From positions 6,637,501 to 6,701,500 of the forward strand of contig NZ_JALJWF010000001.1 in the NCBI RefSeq assembly GCF_024168645.1: a stretch of DNA of 64,000 bases, in the 5' to 3' direction. Positions 36,900-45,807 of the stretch are shown here, one piece after another (the first letter of the stretch is position 1; every line of letters begins with the position of its first letter). The notes below the pieces were generated by a model that worked only from the letters and a program-made list of their open reading frames with translations, was not told where the DNA came from and made no database searches. Source of the stretch: Pseudomonas sp. GGS8 (lineage in GTDB: Bacteria; Pseudomonadota; Gammaproteobacteria; Pseudomonadales; Pseudomonadaceae). The position numbers and the translations under genes are program-made.

Positions 36900-37976
36900 A
36901 TGGCTGATTTACCGATCAACGACCTTAACGTCGCCTCCAACGAGACCCTGATCACTCCCGATCAGCTCAAGCGTGATATCCCTCTGAGCGACGCTGCCCT
37001 GCGCACCGTCACCAAGGGTCGCGAAGTCATTCGCAACATTCTTGATGGTACCGACCACCGCCTGTTCGTCGTGATCGGGCCGTGCTCAATCCATGACATC
37101 AAGGCTGCCCACGAATACGCCGAGCGCCTGAAGGTTCTCGCGGCCGAAGTGTCCGATTCCCTGTATCTGGTCATGCGTGTGTATTTCGAGAAGCCACGCA
37201 CCACCGTTGGCTGGAAAGGCTTGATCAACGATCCGTACCTCGACGACTCGTTCAAGATTCAGGATGGCCTGCACATCGGTCGTCAATTGCTATTGGACCT
37301 GGCCGAGATGGGCCTGCCGACCGCGACCGAAGCCCTCGACCCGATCTCCCCGCAATACTTGCAGGACCTGATCAGCTGGTCGGCGATCGGCGCGCGCACC
37401 ACCGAATCCCAGACGCACCGTGAAATGGCTTCCGGCCTGTCCTCGGCCGTCGGCTTCAAGAACGGCACCGATGGCGGCCTGACGGTGGCCATCAACGCCC
37501 TGCAATCGGTTTCCAGCCCGCACCGTTTCCTGGGCATCAACCAGGAAGGTGGCGTGTCGATCGTCACCACCAAGGGCAACGCCTACGGTCACGTGGTATT
37601 GCGCGGCGGCAATGGCAAGCCAAACTACGATTCGGTCAGCGTCGCACTCTGCGAGCAAGCGCTGAACAAGGCCAACATCAAGCCGAACATCATGGTCGAT
37701 TGCAGCCACGCCAACTCCAACAAGGACCCGGCCCTGCAACCGCTGGTGATGGAAAACGTCGCCAACCAGATCCTCGAAGGCAACCAGTCGATCATCGGCC
37801 TGATGGTCGAAAGCCACCTGAACTGGGGCTGCCAGGCAATCCCCAAAGACCTCGCCGACCTACAATACGGCGTGTCGATCACCGATGCCTGCATCGACTG
37901 GGCCGCTACCGAAAACACCTTGCGCAGCATGCATGCCAAGCTCAAGGATGTGCTGCCGAAGCGTAATCGCAGCTGA
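36900..37976 (+). CDS. Class I DAHP synthase (AroF/AroG/AroH type)
   Basis: A 358-residue class I DAHP synthase. FVVIGPCSIHD near 55-65 (metal Cys), FEKPRTTVGWKGLINDP near 98-114, GARTTESQTHREMASG near 160-175, GFKNGTDGG near 182, and IMVDCSHANSNKDP near 263. It catalyses the first shikimate step and is usually feedback-inhibited by an aromatic amino acid; which one cannot be read from sequence by eye. No aromatic-rich leader peptide is seen upstream. Confidence 0.95.
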   Translation: MADLPINDLNVASNETLITPDQLKRDIPLSDAALRTVTKGREVIRNILDGTDHRLFVVIGPCSIHDIKAAHEYAERLKVLAAEVSDSLYLVMRVYFEKPRTTVGWKGLINDPYLDDSFKIQDGLHIGRQLLLDLAEMGLPTATEALDPISPQYLQDLISWSAIGARTTESQTHREMASGLSSAVGFKNGTDGGLTVAINALQSVSSPHRFLGINQEGGVSIVTTKGNAYGHVVLRGGNGKPNYDSVSVALCEQALNKANIKPNIMVDCSHANSNKDPALQPLVMENVANQILEGNQSIIGLMVESHLNWGCQAIPKDLADLQYGVSITDACIDWAATENTLRSMHAKLKDVLPKRNRS

Positions 37977-37986
37977 TCGCTGTTTC

Positions 37987-38032
37987 ACGCATAAAAAAAC
38001 GCCAGGTTCGAACCTGGCGTTTTTTTATGCGT
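37987..38032. terminator. 46-bp perfect palindrome, bidirectional terminator
   Basis: The sequence ACGCATAAAAAAACGCCAGG followed by TTC and its exact inverse reads as a perfect 46-bp palindrome centred on TTCGAA. A- and T-runs at both ends make it an intrinsic terminator for the DAHP synthase and the convergent acetyltransferase. Confidence 0.95.
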
Positions 38033-38041
38033 TGGTTTTGC

Positions 38042-38323
38042 TCACAGCTTGGCGGCATGCCGCTGGTGACGCTCCATGTAGCGCTCCACGTAGGAGCACG
38101 ATGGAATCACCGTGTAGCCCATTTCATCAGCGTATTGCAGCGCCTGCTCGGTCAAAGCCGCCGCGATGCCGCGACCACGCAGCGCGTTGGGCACAAAAGT
38201 GCGATAAATATCCAGAGTCTGTTTTCCCAGATCCATATAGGTCAGGTAGGCACGATAACCGTCCACAGTGGTCTCGAACTGATGACCAGCCTGGTCATGG
38301 TGGATGGACAACGCCTCGCTCAT
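38042..38323 (-). CDS. Small GNAT-type N-acetyltransferase (YjdJ-like)
   Basis: A 93-residue protein with a compact GNAT core: LDIYRTFVPNALRGRGIAAALTEQALQYADEMG holds the R/QxxGxG/A acetyl-CoA loop (RGRGIA near 50), and VIPSCSYVERYMERH ends the domain. The YjdJ/GtaT family acts on unknown substrates. GAGGAG at a good distance from ATG 38323 decides the start. Confidence 0.85.
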   Translation of the reverse strand: MSEALSIHHDQAGHQFETTVDGYRAYLTYMDLGKQTLDIYRTFVPNALRGRGIAAALTEQALQYADEMGYTVIPSCSYVERYMERHQRHAAKL

Positions 38324-38951
38324 CACTACTCCTCGCGGGTCTTTAATTCTGACCCCTACCTTACCGATGTTTTTCCGGCGAAGGAACAACTACGCCACCC
38401 CGTGCCTCATTGGACACCGAGAGAGCCGCACCAATCTCGCGCAATCGAGCACGTATAAATAGTAGGCACCATTGGCAAAAATGCTCAAGGGACGCTCGTC
38501 ATCGTGCTTCGAGTGGCGGGTGTTGCCGCGGACTACGCAGGGACGGCTCGACCGAACGGGTCAAAACCTGAACATTGCCGGATATTGAGACTTAAGACGA
38601 GCGCCCTTTGTTTAAGTCACCTCAACATGGATAAAGATATGCGAGCGACTGCGCAAAATTCGAACAAAAGTGTGGACGAACCCATCTAGGCGGACTTTGG
38701 CCAAGACCGAAAAACAGCTACCGAGTCAGGGAACTTTTCCCCAGCGGCTCGCTCAGTTCGGGCCTCGCAGCTGGATATTTTTTATACAATGCAGTTAAAA
38801 GTTGCTCGAAAAAGAATCAACGCCTACAATTTTTTTTGCTTCTTGCGCTACGTCAGTTTACTTACTACAAGTAATGGGTAGTATGTACGCCGGCTATTTC
38901 CTCACTCTGAGGAGACAGCTACTTAATAGAAAGTCCTTGAAGGGGAACACG
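38324..38951. other. Long gene-less, AT-richer stretch before oprI
   Basis: About 630 bases with no supported gene, poorer in GC than its surroundings. It holds a hairpin TTGAGACTTAA (38585-38595) with TTAAGTC-AC-CTCAA (38612-38625), a second AT-rich element TTTTTTATACAATGC near 38779-38793, and the oprI promoter at 38802-38830. A 61-codon frame at 38504 lacks a ribosome-binding site and familiar composition. A small RNA is possible but unproven. Confidence 0.5.
38802..38830 (+). promoter_or_regulatory. Sigma-70-type promoter of oprI
   Basis: TTGCTC (38802-38807), a 17-base spacer, then TACAAT (38825-38830), followed by a T-tract. Predicted transcription start near 38837, giving a leader of about 115 bases. 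This fits the very high expression expected for OprI. Confidence 0.6.
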
Positions 38952-39203
38952 ATGAACAACGTTCTGAAATTCTCTGCTCTGGCTCTGGCCGCAGTTCTGG
39001 CTACCGGTTGCAGCAGCGTATCGAAAGAAACCGAAGCACGTCTGACTGCTACTGAAGACGCAGCAGCTCGCTCCCAAGCTCGTGCAGACGAAGCTTACCG
39101 TAAAGCTGATGAAGCTCTGGCTGCTGCTCAAAAAGCACAACAGACTGCTGACGAAGCTAACGAGCGTGCTCTGCGCATGCTGGACAAAGCTAGCCGCAAG
39201 TAA
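38952..39203 (+). CDS. oprI: Major outer-membrane lipoprotein OprI
   Basis: An 83-residue lipoprotein equivalent to Lpp. The signal peptide ends in the lipobox LATGC with lipidated Cys at residue 20; the mature part is an Ala/Glu/Lys heptad-repeat coiled coil ([20 protein letters not shown]) ending in Lys, as needed for attachment to peptidoglycan. Strong ribosome-binding site AAGGGGAA. Codon use is strongly biased to a few codons (GCT, CTG, GAA), typical of a highly expressed gene. Confidence 0.97.
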   Translation: MNNVLKFSALALAAVLATGCSSVSKETEARLTATEDAAARSQARADEAYRKADEALAAAQKAQQTADEANERALRMLDKASRK

Positions 39204-39224
39204 TAATCCCTCGGGATTGTTATC

Positions 39225-39256
39225 AAGCCGATCCATTTTTTGGGTCGGCTTTTTTA
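39225..39256 (+). terminator. Intrinsic terminator of oprI
   Basis: AAGCCGATCCA and TGGGTCGGCTT pair around a T-rich loop and are followed by TTTTT. A small AATCCC/GGGATT hairpin lies just before it at 39205-39218. Confidence 0.9.
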
Positions 39257-39280
39257 TTGCCTGAGGTTTCTGCAGGCCAT

Positions 39281-39315
39281 AAAAAACCCGCCGATGCGGC
39301 CTGCATCGGCGGGTT
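39281..39315 (-). terminator. Intrinsic terminator of the L,D-transpeptidase gene
   Basis: AACCCGCCGATGC and GCATCGGCGGGTT form a 13-bp stem; the A-run at 39281-39286 gives a U-tract on the minus-strand transcript. Confidence 0.9.
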
Positions 39316-39326
39316 GCTTTAACGCG

Positions 39327-40298
39327 TTACTGCTGCAGGTCGATCGGCGAACTGGAGACTATTGGTGCCGACGTATTCGGCACAGCGATTTCCACCGGCA
39401 GGCCATCCTCAGCGGCGACCACATCACGCACCACATCCCAGTTCATGCGCAAGTTGTTGGTGATGTCCTCACGTTTGAGCATCGCATTGATCACGGCGGT
39501 GTGCTTGTCCACCACCGAAGGGTTGCCTTTGTCATCCAGCGGCGTGTGCGCTTCCAGATAGACCTTGCCGCCACTGAGGCCGAACTTGTACGGATCGTTG
39601 AGGATGCGTACCGACGTCCCTACCGGCACCATGCTAGCCATTTCCAGCACGTTGTTGTTGAACATGCGGAAGCAACCGTGGCTGGTGCGCATGCCAATGC
39701 CGAACTTCTTGTTCGAACCGTGGATCAGGTAGCCCGGAGTGCCCAGGGTGAATTTGAATGGCCCCAGCGGGTTATCCGGGCCGGCCGGCACTACGTTCGG
39801 CAGTGGGTCGCCATCGGCGGCATGCTCGGCCTTGATCGACGCTGGAGGGGTCCAGGTCGGGTTCGGCGTCTTGGCGATGATACTGGTGTGGGCAATCGGC
39901 GAACCCCAGCCTTCACGGCCAATACCCAACGGGAAGGTGTACACCACGTTCCGGCCCTTCGGGTAGTAGTAGAGACGGTATTCAGCCAGGTTGATGACGA
40001 TGCCTTCGCGCGGGCCAGGCGGCAGGATGAAGCGCGTCGGCAGGACGACTTCGGTACCGGCGCCCGGCAGCCATGGATCGACGCCAGGGTTGGCCGCGAC
40101 CATTTCCAAATAGCCCAGATCGTAGGTGGTGCCAAGGTCGGCGAAGGTGTCTTCGTATTTGGCCTTGATCACCTGCACCTGGCCGACGATGTCTTCACCG
40201 GGTGGTGGCAGGGGCAACTCCAATGCTGCAACAGGACCCGCCACGCAGAGCGCAGCAAGAGACAGGCAGCGGGTGACGGCGGGAAAGCGCGGCAACAT
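39327..40298 (-). CDS. YkuD-family L,D-transpeptidase (ErfK/YbiS-like)
   Basis: A 323-residue exported enzyme. Signal peptide at residues 1-25 (LSLAALCVAGPVAALE), N-terminal domain with a LysM-like stretch to about 80, then the YkuD domain with the catalytic motif HGSNKKFGIGMRTSHGCFRM (Cys near residue 212). Such enzymes attach Braun-type lipoprotein to peptidoglycan or form 3-3 crosslinks. Its convergent neighbour is oprI, a likely substrate. ATG 40298 has AAGGA eight bases upstream; ATG 40316 is a weaker option. Confidence 0.93.
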   Translation of the reverse strand: MLPRFPAVTRCLSLAALCVAGPVAALELPLPPPGEDIVGQVQVIKAKYEDTFADLGTTYDLGYLEMVAANPGVDPWLPGAGTEVVLPTRFILPPGPREGIVINLAEYRLYYYPKGRNVVYTFPLGIGREGWGSPIAHTSIIAKTPNPTWTPPASIKAEHAADGDPLPNVVPAGPDNPLGPFKFTLGTPGYLIHGSNKKFGIGMRTSHGCFRMFNNNVLEMASMVPVGTSVRILNDPYKFGLSGGKVYLEAHTPLDDKGNPSVVDKHTAVINAMLKREDITNNLRMNWDVVRDVVAAEDGLPVEIAVPNTSAPIVSSSPIDLQQ

Positions 40299-40380
40299 CC
40301 GGAAAATCCTTCGCATGATCGACAAGGGTATAAAAACCCGATTGTACACCGCCGCCCGTTATTTCGGGGAGATGCAAGAC

Positions 40381-40498
40381 CTGTGGCGAGGGAGCTTGCC
40401 CCCGTTCGGCGGCGTAGCCGTCGTGAAACCGGTAATTCGCGGTGATCGGAATTTGGGCCTGCTCCGCAGTCCGACGGGGGCAAGCCCCCTCGCCACAG
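40381..40498. repeat. REPIN of the CTGTGGCGAGGGAGCTTGCC class
   Basis: CTGTGGCGAGGGAGCTTGCC and the inverse GGCAAGCCCCCTCGCCACAG lie at the two ends with a 70-base spacer. This is a different REP class from the other copies here. It separates two minus-strand genes. Confidence 0.85.
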
Positions 40499-40523
40499 GC
40501 ACCCCCCCGCTCACCACAAGGGT

Positions 40524-40817
40524 CTACAGCTCGAACCGCAACTCAGGCCAGATTGGCGAGGTGCCGCGTTTTTGCGATTCCAGAATGGCCCGGCACAGCG
40601 AGCACAAGCGCTGGTCCTGGAACACCGTACGGTCGACGCTCGACCAGCGTGGTTGCGCCGGCAACAGGCTGCCGCACAGGGTTCGGTCCGCCGAGCCGCC
40701 CAGCTCCAGCTGACGGGTCACCAGATGCACCCGCACTTCCTGGCAGGCGAACAGATCCAGCTGTTCGTCAGGCTCGATCAGTTGATAGGCAAAAAGGGAC
40801 CAGGCAGGACGCGGCAT
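40524..40817 (-). CDS. Conserved hypothetical protein with CxxC
   Basis: A 97-residue soluble protein. A CxxC pair (RLCSLCRAILESQK) near residue 71 and an earlier Cys suggest metal or redox binding. I do not know the family. GGAG at six bases from ATG 40817 supports the start. It lies between the L,D-transpeptidase and tesA on the same strand. Confidence 0.7.
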   Translation of the reverse strand: MPRPAWSLFAYQLIEPDEQLDLFACQEVRVHLVTRQLELGGSADRTLCGSLLPAQPRWSSVDRTVFQDQRLCSLCRAILESQKRGTSPIWPELRFEL

Positions 40818-40873
40818 CGGGGGCTCCAAATCGGGGGCGCCACCTTAGCCGAAACACCGCCGCTAGAAAAGCG

Positions 40874-41479
40874 TCAAAGCAGCGGTTTCAGTGTCGGCCA
40901 GACATTTTCCAGCAACTTGCCCTGAGCCCCCGCCGCCGGGTGCAGGCCGTCGGATTGCATCAGGTCCGGATGACCGCCCACGCCGTCGAGAAAAAACGGC
41001 ACCAGCGGGATTTTTTTCTCGTCGGCCACCTTGGTGAAAACTTCGGCAAATGCCTGGGTGTAACGCACGCCATAGTTGGGTGGCAATTGCATGCCCAGCA
41101 ACAGCACCTTGGCGCCACTGACGCGGGAGCTGTCGATCATCGACGCAAGATTTTGTTGCAATTGTGTTGGCGGCATTCCGCGCAAGCCGTCATTGCCTCC
41201 CAACTCGAGGATGACGAGCTCAGGCTTATGCTCTGCAAGCAGCGCCGGCAGGCGTGCCCGGCCTCCGGCACTGGTGTCGCCGCTGATGGACGCATTGACC
41301 ACCTTATCGTCGAAACCTTCGTGCTTGAGCCGTTGCTCGAGCAACGATACCCACCCCACCCGGGTATCCAGGCCGAAACCGGCGCTGATACTATCGCCAA
41401 CGATCAGGACTGTACCCGCCGCTGCGTTCTGGGCCATGCACATCAAGGCCAGGCCAGCACTCAAAAACCACACACGCAT
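40874..41479 (-). CDS. tesA: Multifunctional acyl-CoA thioesterase I/arylesterase/lysophospholipase
   Basis: A 201-residue periplasmic SGNH hydrolase. Signal peptide 1-21, block I GDSISAGFG near residue 28 with the nucleophile Ser, block II VNASISGDTS, block III GGNDGLR near 92, and block V SDGLHP near 175 with Asp and His. The four catalytic blocks are intact. ATG 41479 has GGAG six bases away. Only ten bases separate it from the start of the divergent ABC gene. Confidence 0.95.
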   Translation of the reverse strand: MRVWFLSAGLALMCMAQNAAAGTVLIVGDSISAGFGLDTRVGWVSLLEQRLKHEGFDDKVVNASISGDTSAGGRARLPALLAEHKPELVILELGGNDGLRGMPPTQLQQNLASMIDSSRVSGAKVLLLGMQLPPNYGVRYTQAFAEVFTKVADEKKIPLVPFFLDGVGGHPDLMQSDGLHPAAGAQGKLLENVWPTLKPLL

Positions 41480-41489
41480 CGGATTCTCC

Positions 41490-42173
41490 ATGGGCGCAAG
41501 CATTCTCACCGCGAAGAACCTCAGCAAAGTGGTTCCCAGCGCGGAAGGTGAACTGACTATCCTGCACGAACTCAGCCTGGAACTGAACAAGGGCGACAGC
41601 CTGGCCATCGTCGGCGCCTCCGGTTCCGGCAAATCCACCCTCCTCGGCCTGCTGGCCGGCCTCGACCTGCCGAGCAGCGGCGAAGTCACTCTCGCCGGCC
41701 AAGGCCTGAGCAATCTCGACGAAGATCAGCGCGCGCGCATTCGCGCCGAGCACGTGGGGTTTGTCTTCCAGTCCTTTCAACTGCTCGACAGCCTCAACGC
41801 TCTGGAAAATGTCATGCTGCCGCTGGAACTCGATGGCCGCAAAGACGCCCGTGAGCGCGCCACCGAGCTGTTGCAACGGGTCGGCCTGGGTCAACGCCTG
41901 ACCCACTCACCGCGCCAGCTCTCCGGCGGCGAACAGCAGCGCGTGGCGATTGCCCGCGCCTTCGCCGCCGAGCCCGACGTGCTGTTCGCCGATGAACCCA
42001 CCGGCAACCTCGACAGCCACACCGGCGAGCGCATCAGCGATCTGCTGTTCGAACTCAACAAGGAACGCGGCACGACTCTTGTGCTGGTGACTCACGACGA
42101 ACGCCTGGCACATCGCTGCCGGCGCCTGATCCGCCTTGAAGCCGGCCTGCTGGTCGCCCCTCTGGAGCCTTGA
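41490..42173 (+). CDS. ABC transporter ATP-binding protein (LolD/YbbA type)
   Basis: A 227-residue ATPase. Walker [10 protein letters not shown] near 41-49, Q-loop [10 protein letters not shown] near 93, signature [15 protein letters not shown] near 146-160, Walker [14 protein letters not shown] near 166-178 and H-loop VTHDERLA near 200. It pairs with the FtsX-like permease whose ATG starts at the last base of its stop (TGATG). E. coli YbbA/YbbP with TesA is the same gene set. Confidence 0.95.
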   Translation: MGASILTAKNLSKVVPSAEGELTILHELSLELNKGDSLAIVGASGSGKSTLLGLLAGLDLPSSGEVTLAGQGLSNLDEDQRARIRAEHVGFVFQSFQLLDSLNALENVMLPLELDGRKDARERATELLQRVGLGQRLTHSPRQLSGGEQQRVAIARAFAAEPDVLFADEPTGNLDSHTGERISDLLFELNKERGTTLVLVTHDERLAHRCRRLIRLEAGLLVAPLEP

Positions 42174-44677
42174 TGGCACGCCTGCCGCTGTTACGCCTGT
42201 TCAGTCTCGCCATCCGCCAACTCCTGCGCGATGCCCGCGCCGGTGAGTTACGCGTGTTGTTCTTCGCCTTGCTGGTGGCCGTGGCGGCGAGTACCGCCAT
42301 CGGTTACTTCGGTGCCCGCCTGAACGGCGCCATGATGCTGCGCGCTACCGAGTTTCTAGGCGCCGACCTGTTGCTGGAAGGCAGTTCTCCGGCGCGGCCG
42401 GAACAGATCAAGAGTGGCACCGAACTGGGCCTTGAACACGCTCAGGTGGTGGAGTTTTCCAGTGTCATCGCCACCGACAATGGCATCCAGCTGTCCAGCA
42501 TCAAAGCCGCCGATGATGCCTACCCGTTGCGCGGCGAGCTGAAAAGCGCTCCCGCGCCGTTCGCGCAAGAAGCGCCCGGTGGCGGTCCGAAACCCGGCGA
42601 AGCCTGGGCTGAGGCGCGACTACTGACTGCACTGGACTTGAAGATCGGCGACAGCATCGATGTCGGCATGAAAACCCTGAAACTGGCACGGGTGCTGACT
42701 TACGAACCGGATCGCGCCGGTAACTTTTACAGCCTGACGCCACGGGTGCTGATCAATCTCAACGACCTTGAAGCGACCGGCGTGGTGCAACCCGGCAGCC
42801 GGGTCAGTTACCGCGAACTCTGGCGCGGCAACGCCCAGGCGCTGGAAACCTATCGTCAACTGATCAAGCCAGGCCTGGCCGCCAACCAACGCATCCAGGA
42901 TGCCCGCGATGGCAACCGGCAGATCGGCGGAGCCTTGGGCAAGGCCGAACGTTATTTGAACATGGCCAGTCTGGTGGCGGTATTGCTGTCCGGTGTGGCG
43001 GTGGCGTTGTCGGCGACACGCTTCGCCATCCGCCGATTCGATGCCAGTGCCTTGCTGCGCTGCCTGGGTCTGTCCCGTCGGGAAACCATGGTGCTGTTCA
43101 GTCTGCAACTGACGGTACTCGGACTGCTCGCCAGCATCAGCGGCGCCCTGCTCGGCTGGCTGGCGCAGCTCGGGCTGTTTGCGCTGCTGCATGATTTACT
43201 GCCGACAGACGTTCCACCGGGAGGCCTGTTGCCGGCCATTGCAGGGATCGGCACCGGGCTGGTCGCGCTGGCCGGTTTCGCCCTGCCGCCATTGGCCGCG
43301 TTGGGGCGAGTCCCACCGCTACGGGTATTGCGCCGGGACATGCTGCCGATTCCGTCCAGCACCTGGATGGTCTATGGCGCGGCGTTGGGCGCCCTCGGCC
43401 TGATCATGTGGCGCCTGAGCCTCGACCTGGTGCTGACCTTCGCCCTGCTCGGCGGCGGCGTGATCGCGGCGCTGGTGCTTGGCGGTTTGCTCTTGCTACT
43501 GCTCAAGAGCCTGCGCCGGATGCTGGCACGGGCCTCATTGCCATGGCGTCTGGGGTTGGGCCAACTGTTGCGTCATCCTCTGGCGGCGGCGGGTCAATCC
43601 CTGGCCTTCGGCTTGATTCTGCTGTCCATGACGCTGATCGCTTTGCTGCGTGGCGAGTTGCTCGACACCTGGCAAAATCAATTGCCGAAAAATGCCCCGA
43701 ACTATTTCGCCCTGAACATTTTGCCGGCGGACAAACAGGCGTTTAGCGATCGACTGATGGAGCTGTCGGCCCAATCGGCGCCGCTGTACCCGGTGGTGCC
43801 GGGGCGGCTGATCAGCATCAATGGCGAACCGGTGCAGGACATCGTCAGCAAGGATTCGGCCGGTGACCGAGCCATTCAACGCGACCTGAGTCTGACCTGG
43901 GCAGCGGACTTGCCGGCGGGCAACAAGCTCACCGCCGGTAACTGGTGGGGTCAGCAACCGGCGGATGAAGTACCCGGCGTTTCGGTGGAAGGTAAAGTCG
44001 CCGAAAGCCTCAAACTCAAGCTCGGCGATCACATGGTGTTTAGCGTTGGCGGGGTCAATCGGGAAGCGACAGTCACCAGCCTGCGGGAAATCAACTGGGA
44101 CAACTTCCAGCCGAACTTTTTCATGATCTTCCAGCCCGGCACCCTGAAGGACTTGCCAGCGACCTACCTGACCAGTTTCTATCTGGCACCCGGTCACGAT
44201 CAGCAGATTGTCGACCTGTCCCGCAGCTTTCCGGCAGTGACCATTCTGCAAGTCGAAGCGTTGCTGGAGCAGTTGCGCAGCATCCTCGCGCAAGTGACCC
44301 TGGCCGTGGAATACGTGCTGTTGTTCGTGTTGGCGGCGGGGATGGCGGTGTTGTTTTCCGGCTTGCAGGCAACCCTCGATGAACGCATTCGCCAAGGCGC
44401 ATTGCTGCGAGCGCTGGGCGCCGAACGGCAGTTGCTGGTCAGGGCGCGGCGGATCGAGTTCGGTTTGCTCGGCGCGGTCAGCGGACTATTGGCGGCACTG
44501 GGCTCGGAATTGGTGAGTCTGGTGCTCTACCGCTACGCTTTCGACCTGCCCTGGCATCCGCATCCATGGCTGCTGATATTGCCGCTGATCGGCGCCGTGC
44601 TCATCGGCGGTGCCGGGGTCTTCGGCACGCGTCGCGCCTTGAACGCCAGCCCGCTGACAGTCTTGCGCGAGGGTTGA
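42173..44677 (+). CDS. ABC transporter permease, FtsX-like (YbbP type)
   Basis: An 834-residue membrane protein. An N-terminal helix (near 25-45), a large periplasmic domain, two blocks of hydrophobic helices around 260-500 and a C-terminal FtsX domain (three helices from about 705 to 820) give the two-FtsX-domain architecture of YbbP/LolCE relatives. It probably uses the preceding ATPase and may move or extract a lipid-like substrate or lipoprotein. The frame reads to the stop without interruption. Confidence 0.93.
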   Translation: MARLPLLRLFSLAIRQLLRDARAGELRVLFFALLVAVAASTAIGYFGARLNGAMMLRATEFLGADLLLEGSSPARPEQIKSGTELGLEHAQVVEFSSVIATDNGIQLSSIKAADDAYPLRGELKSAPAPFAQEAPGGGPKPGEAWAEARLLTALDLKIGDSIDVGMKTLKLARVLTYEPDRAGNFYSLTPRVLINLNDLEATGVVQPGSRVSYRELWRGNAQALETYRQLIKPGLAANQRIQDARDGNRQIGGALGKAERYLNMASLVAVLLSGVAVALSATRFAIRRFDASALLRCLGLSRRETMVLFSLQLTVLGLLASISGALLGWLAQLGLFALLHDLLPTDVPPGGLLPAIAGIGTGLVALAGFALPPLAALGRVPPLRVLRRDMLPIPSSTWMVYGAALGALGLIMWRLSLDLVLTFALLGGGVIAALVLGGLLLLLLKSLRRMLARASLPWRLGLGQLLRHPLAAAGQSLAFGLILLSMTLIALLRGELLDTWQNQLPKNAPNYFALNILPADKQAFSDRLMELSAQSAPLYPVVPGRLISINGEPVQDIVSKDSAGDRAIQRDLSLTWAADLPAGNKLTAGNWWGQQPADEVPGVSVEGKVAESLKLKLGDHMVFSVGGVNREATVTSLREINWDNFQPNFFMIFQPGTLKDLPATYLTSFYLAPGHDQQIVDLSRSFPAVTILQVEALLEQLRSILAQVTLAVEYVLLFVLAAGMAVLFSGLQATLDERIRQGALLRALGAERQLLVRARRIEFGLLGAVSGLLAALGSELVSLVLYRYAFDLPWHPHPWLLILPLIGAVLIGGAGVFGTRRALNASPLTVLREG

Positions 44678-44736
44678 TAAACTCAAGCACACTTGTTTAA
44701 AAAACTGATTCAAGAACTCAACCACAAGAAGTCGCC

Positions 44737-45234
44737 ATGAGCCGTTATCGCCCTCCCCGCACCGCCGGCACCGCGCTGATCACCCCCGAAGGTGAGGCGC
44801 GGATGCGCGCCGAGTTTCATGAGCTCTGGCATGTGCGCCGACCGCAAGTGACGCAATCGGTCAGCGAAGCGGCGGCACAGGGCGATCGTTCGGAAAACGC
44901 CGAATACACCTACGGCAAAAAGATGCTGCGCGAGATCGACAGCCGTGTGCGCTTCCTCACCAAGCGGCTGGAAGCCCTCAAGGTGGTCAGCGAAAAACCC
45001 AGCGATCCTAACAAGGTCTACTTTGGCGCCTGGGTCACGATCGAAGACGAGGATGGCAAAGAGTCACGCTATCGCATCGTCGGCCCGGATGAGCTGGACT
45101 TGAAACAAGGCCTGATCAGCATCGACTCACCGCTGGCCCGCGCCTTGATCGGCAAGGCACTGGATGCCGAAGTGCGTGTGCAGACGCCGACCGGTGAGCA
45201 GTGCGTGTATATCGTGGCGATTGACTATTTTTGA
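44737..45234 (+). CDS. greB: Transcription elongation factor GreB
   Basis: A 165-residue Gre factor. N-terminal coiled coil with the acidic tip region [24 protein letters not shown] near 45-68, basic patch [12 protein letters not shown], then an FKBP-like C-terminal domain ([19 protein letters not shown]). It rescues backtracked RNA polymerase by stimulating transcript cleavage. Long form with lysine/arginine-rich coil matches GreB rather than GreA. Follows the permease by 59 bases. Confidence 0.92.
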   Translation: MSRYRPPRTAGTALITPEGEARMRAEFHELWHVRRPQVTQSVSEAAAQGDRSENAEYTYGKKMLREIDSRVRFLTKRLEALKVVSEKPSDPNKVYFGAWVTIEDEDGKESRYRIVGPDELDLKQGLISIDSPLARALIGKALDAEVRVQTPTGEQCVYIVAIDYF

Positions 45235-45237
45235 GCC

Positions 45238-45546
45238 TCAGCAGCGGGCAATCAGCCCTTGGCGCGCAACGCGGGTCAGTTGCCTGATCACTTCAGGCGC
45301 GTCCTCGGCGCTGGGCGCCTGAATCACTGCCAGATCGAAACTGTCAGTCGCGAAACGCTCCAGCGACTCGCCATCTTCGACAAACTGGATCAGGAATGCT
45401 GCCGGACCGCCGGTGCGACGTGGCCAACCATCGAGGTAACGCAACAGCGTCGGCTGATGTTTACCGCCAAGCAGGATTTTTGGATTGCGCTGGGTGAGAT
45501 GTGCCGTGATCGGCGCGGGGCGTACAACGGGGTTCAATGCATTCAT
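45238..45546 (-). CDS. Hypothetical protein
   Basis: A 102-residue protein with no recognised domain. The region VARQGLIARC and DLAVIQAPSAEDAPEVIRQL resembles the end of a SAM-methyltransferase fold but too short to count. It converges with greB, separated by three bases, and lacks its own terminator. Confidence 0.55.
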   Translation of the reverse strand: MNALNPVVRPAPITAHLTQRNPKILLGGKHQPTLLRYLDGWPRRTGGPAAFLIQFVEDGESLERFATDSFDLAVIQAPSAEDAPEVIRQLTRVARQGLIARC

Positions 45547-45753
45547 TGTGTCGTGTCTCTGCCTCAAAAGTCTGCATGGCAGGTGAGAGGCAACACCGAA
45601 CCAGCGCTTTAGCGGTATTTCGAAGCCTGTTTCAAGCTTCTATCGGCAACTCGATGAGTCACCTGGCGCCCCGCAAGTAGCTGTTTAAATCGGCGCATGA
45701 GCAGCATCCTAGAGAAGCTGACCGGACAGTGTCAAGAATCACCAGCAACAAAA

Positions 45754-45791
45754 AAAGGCCCGCACAGTGCATCACACTGCGCGGGCCTTTT
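45754..45791. terminator. Intrinsic terminator downstream of doxX-like gene
   Basis: AAAGGCCCGCACAGTG and CACTGCGCGGGCCTTT pair with one mismatch around a five-base loop; the A-run on the left gives a U-tract for the minus strand. Confidence 0.85.
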
Positions 45792-45807
45792 CGTCGAGCC
45801 AGAGCGG

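Noticed and set aside
38504..38689. 61-codon frame upstream of oprI
   Set aside because: No ribosome-binding site, no recognisable composition or similarity, and it lies in a low-GC leader region.
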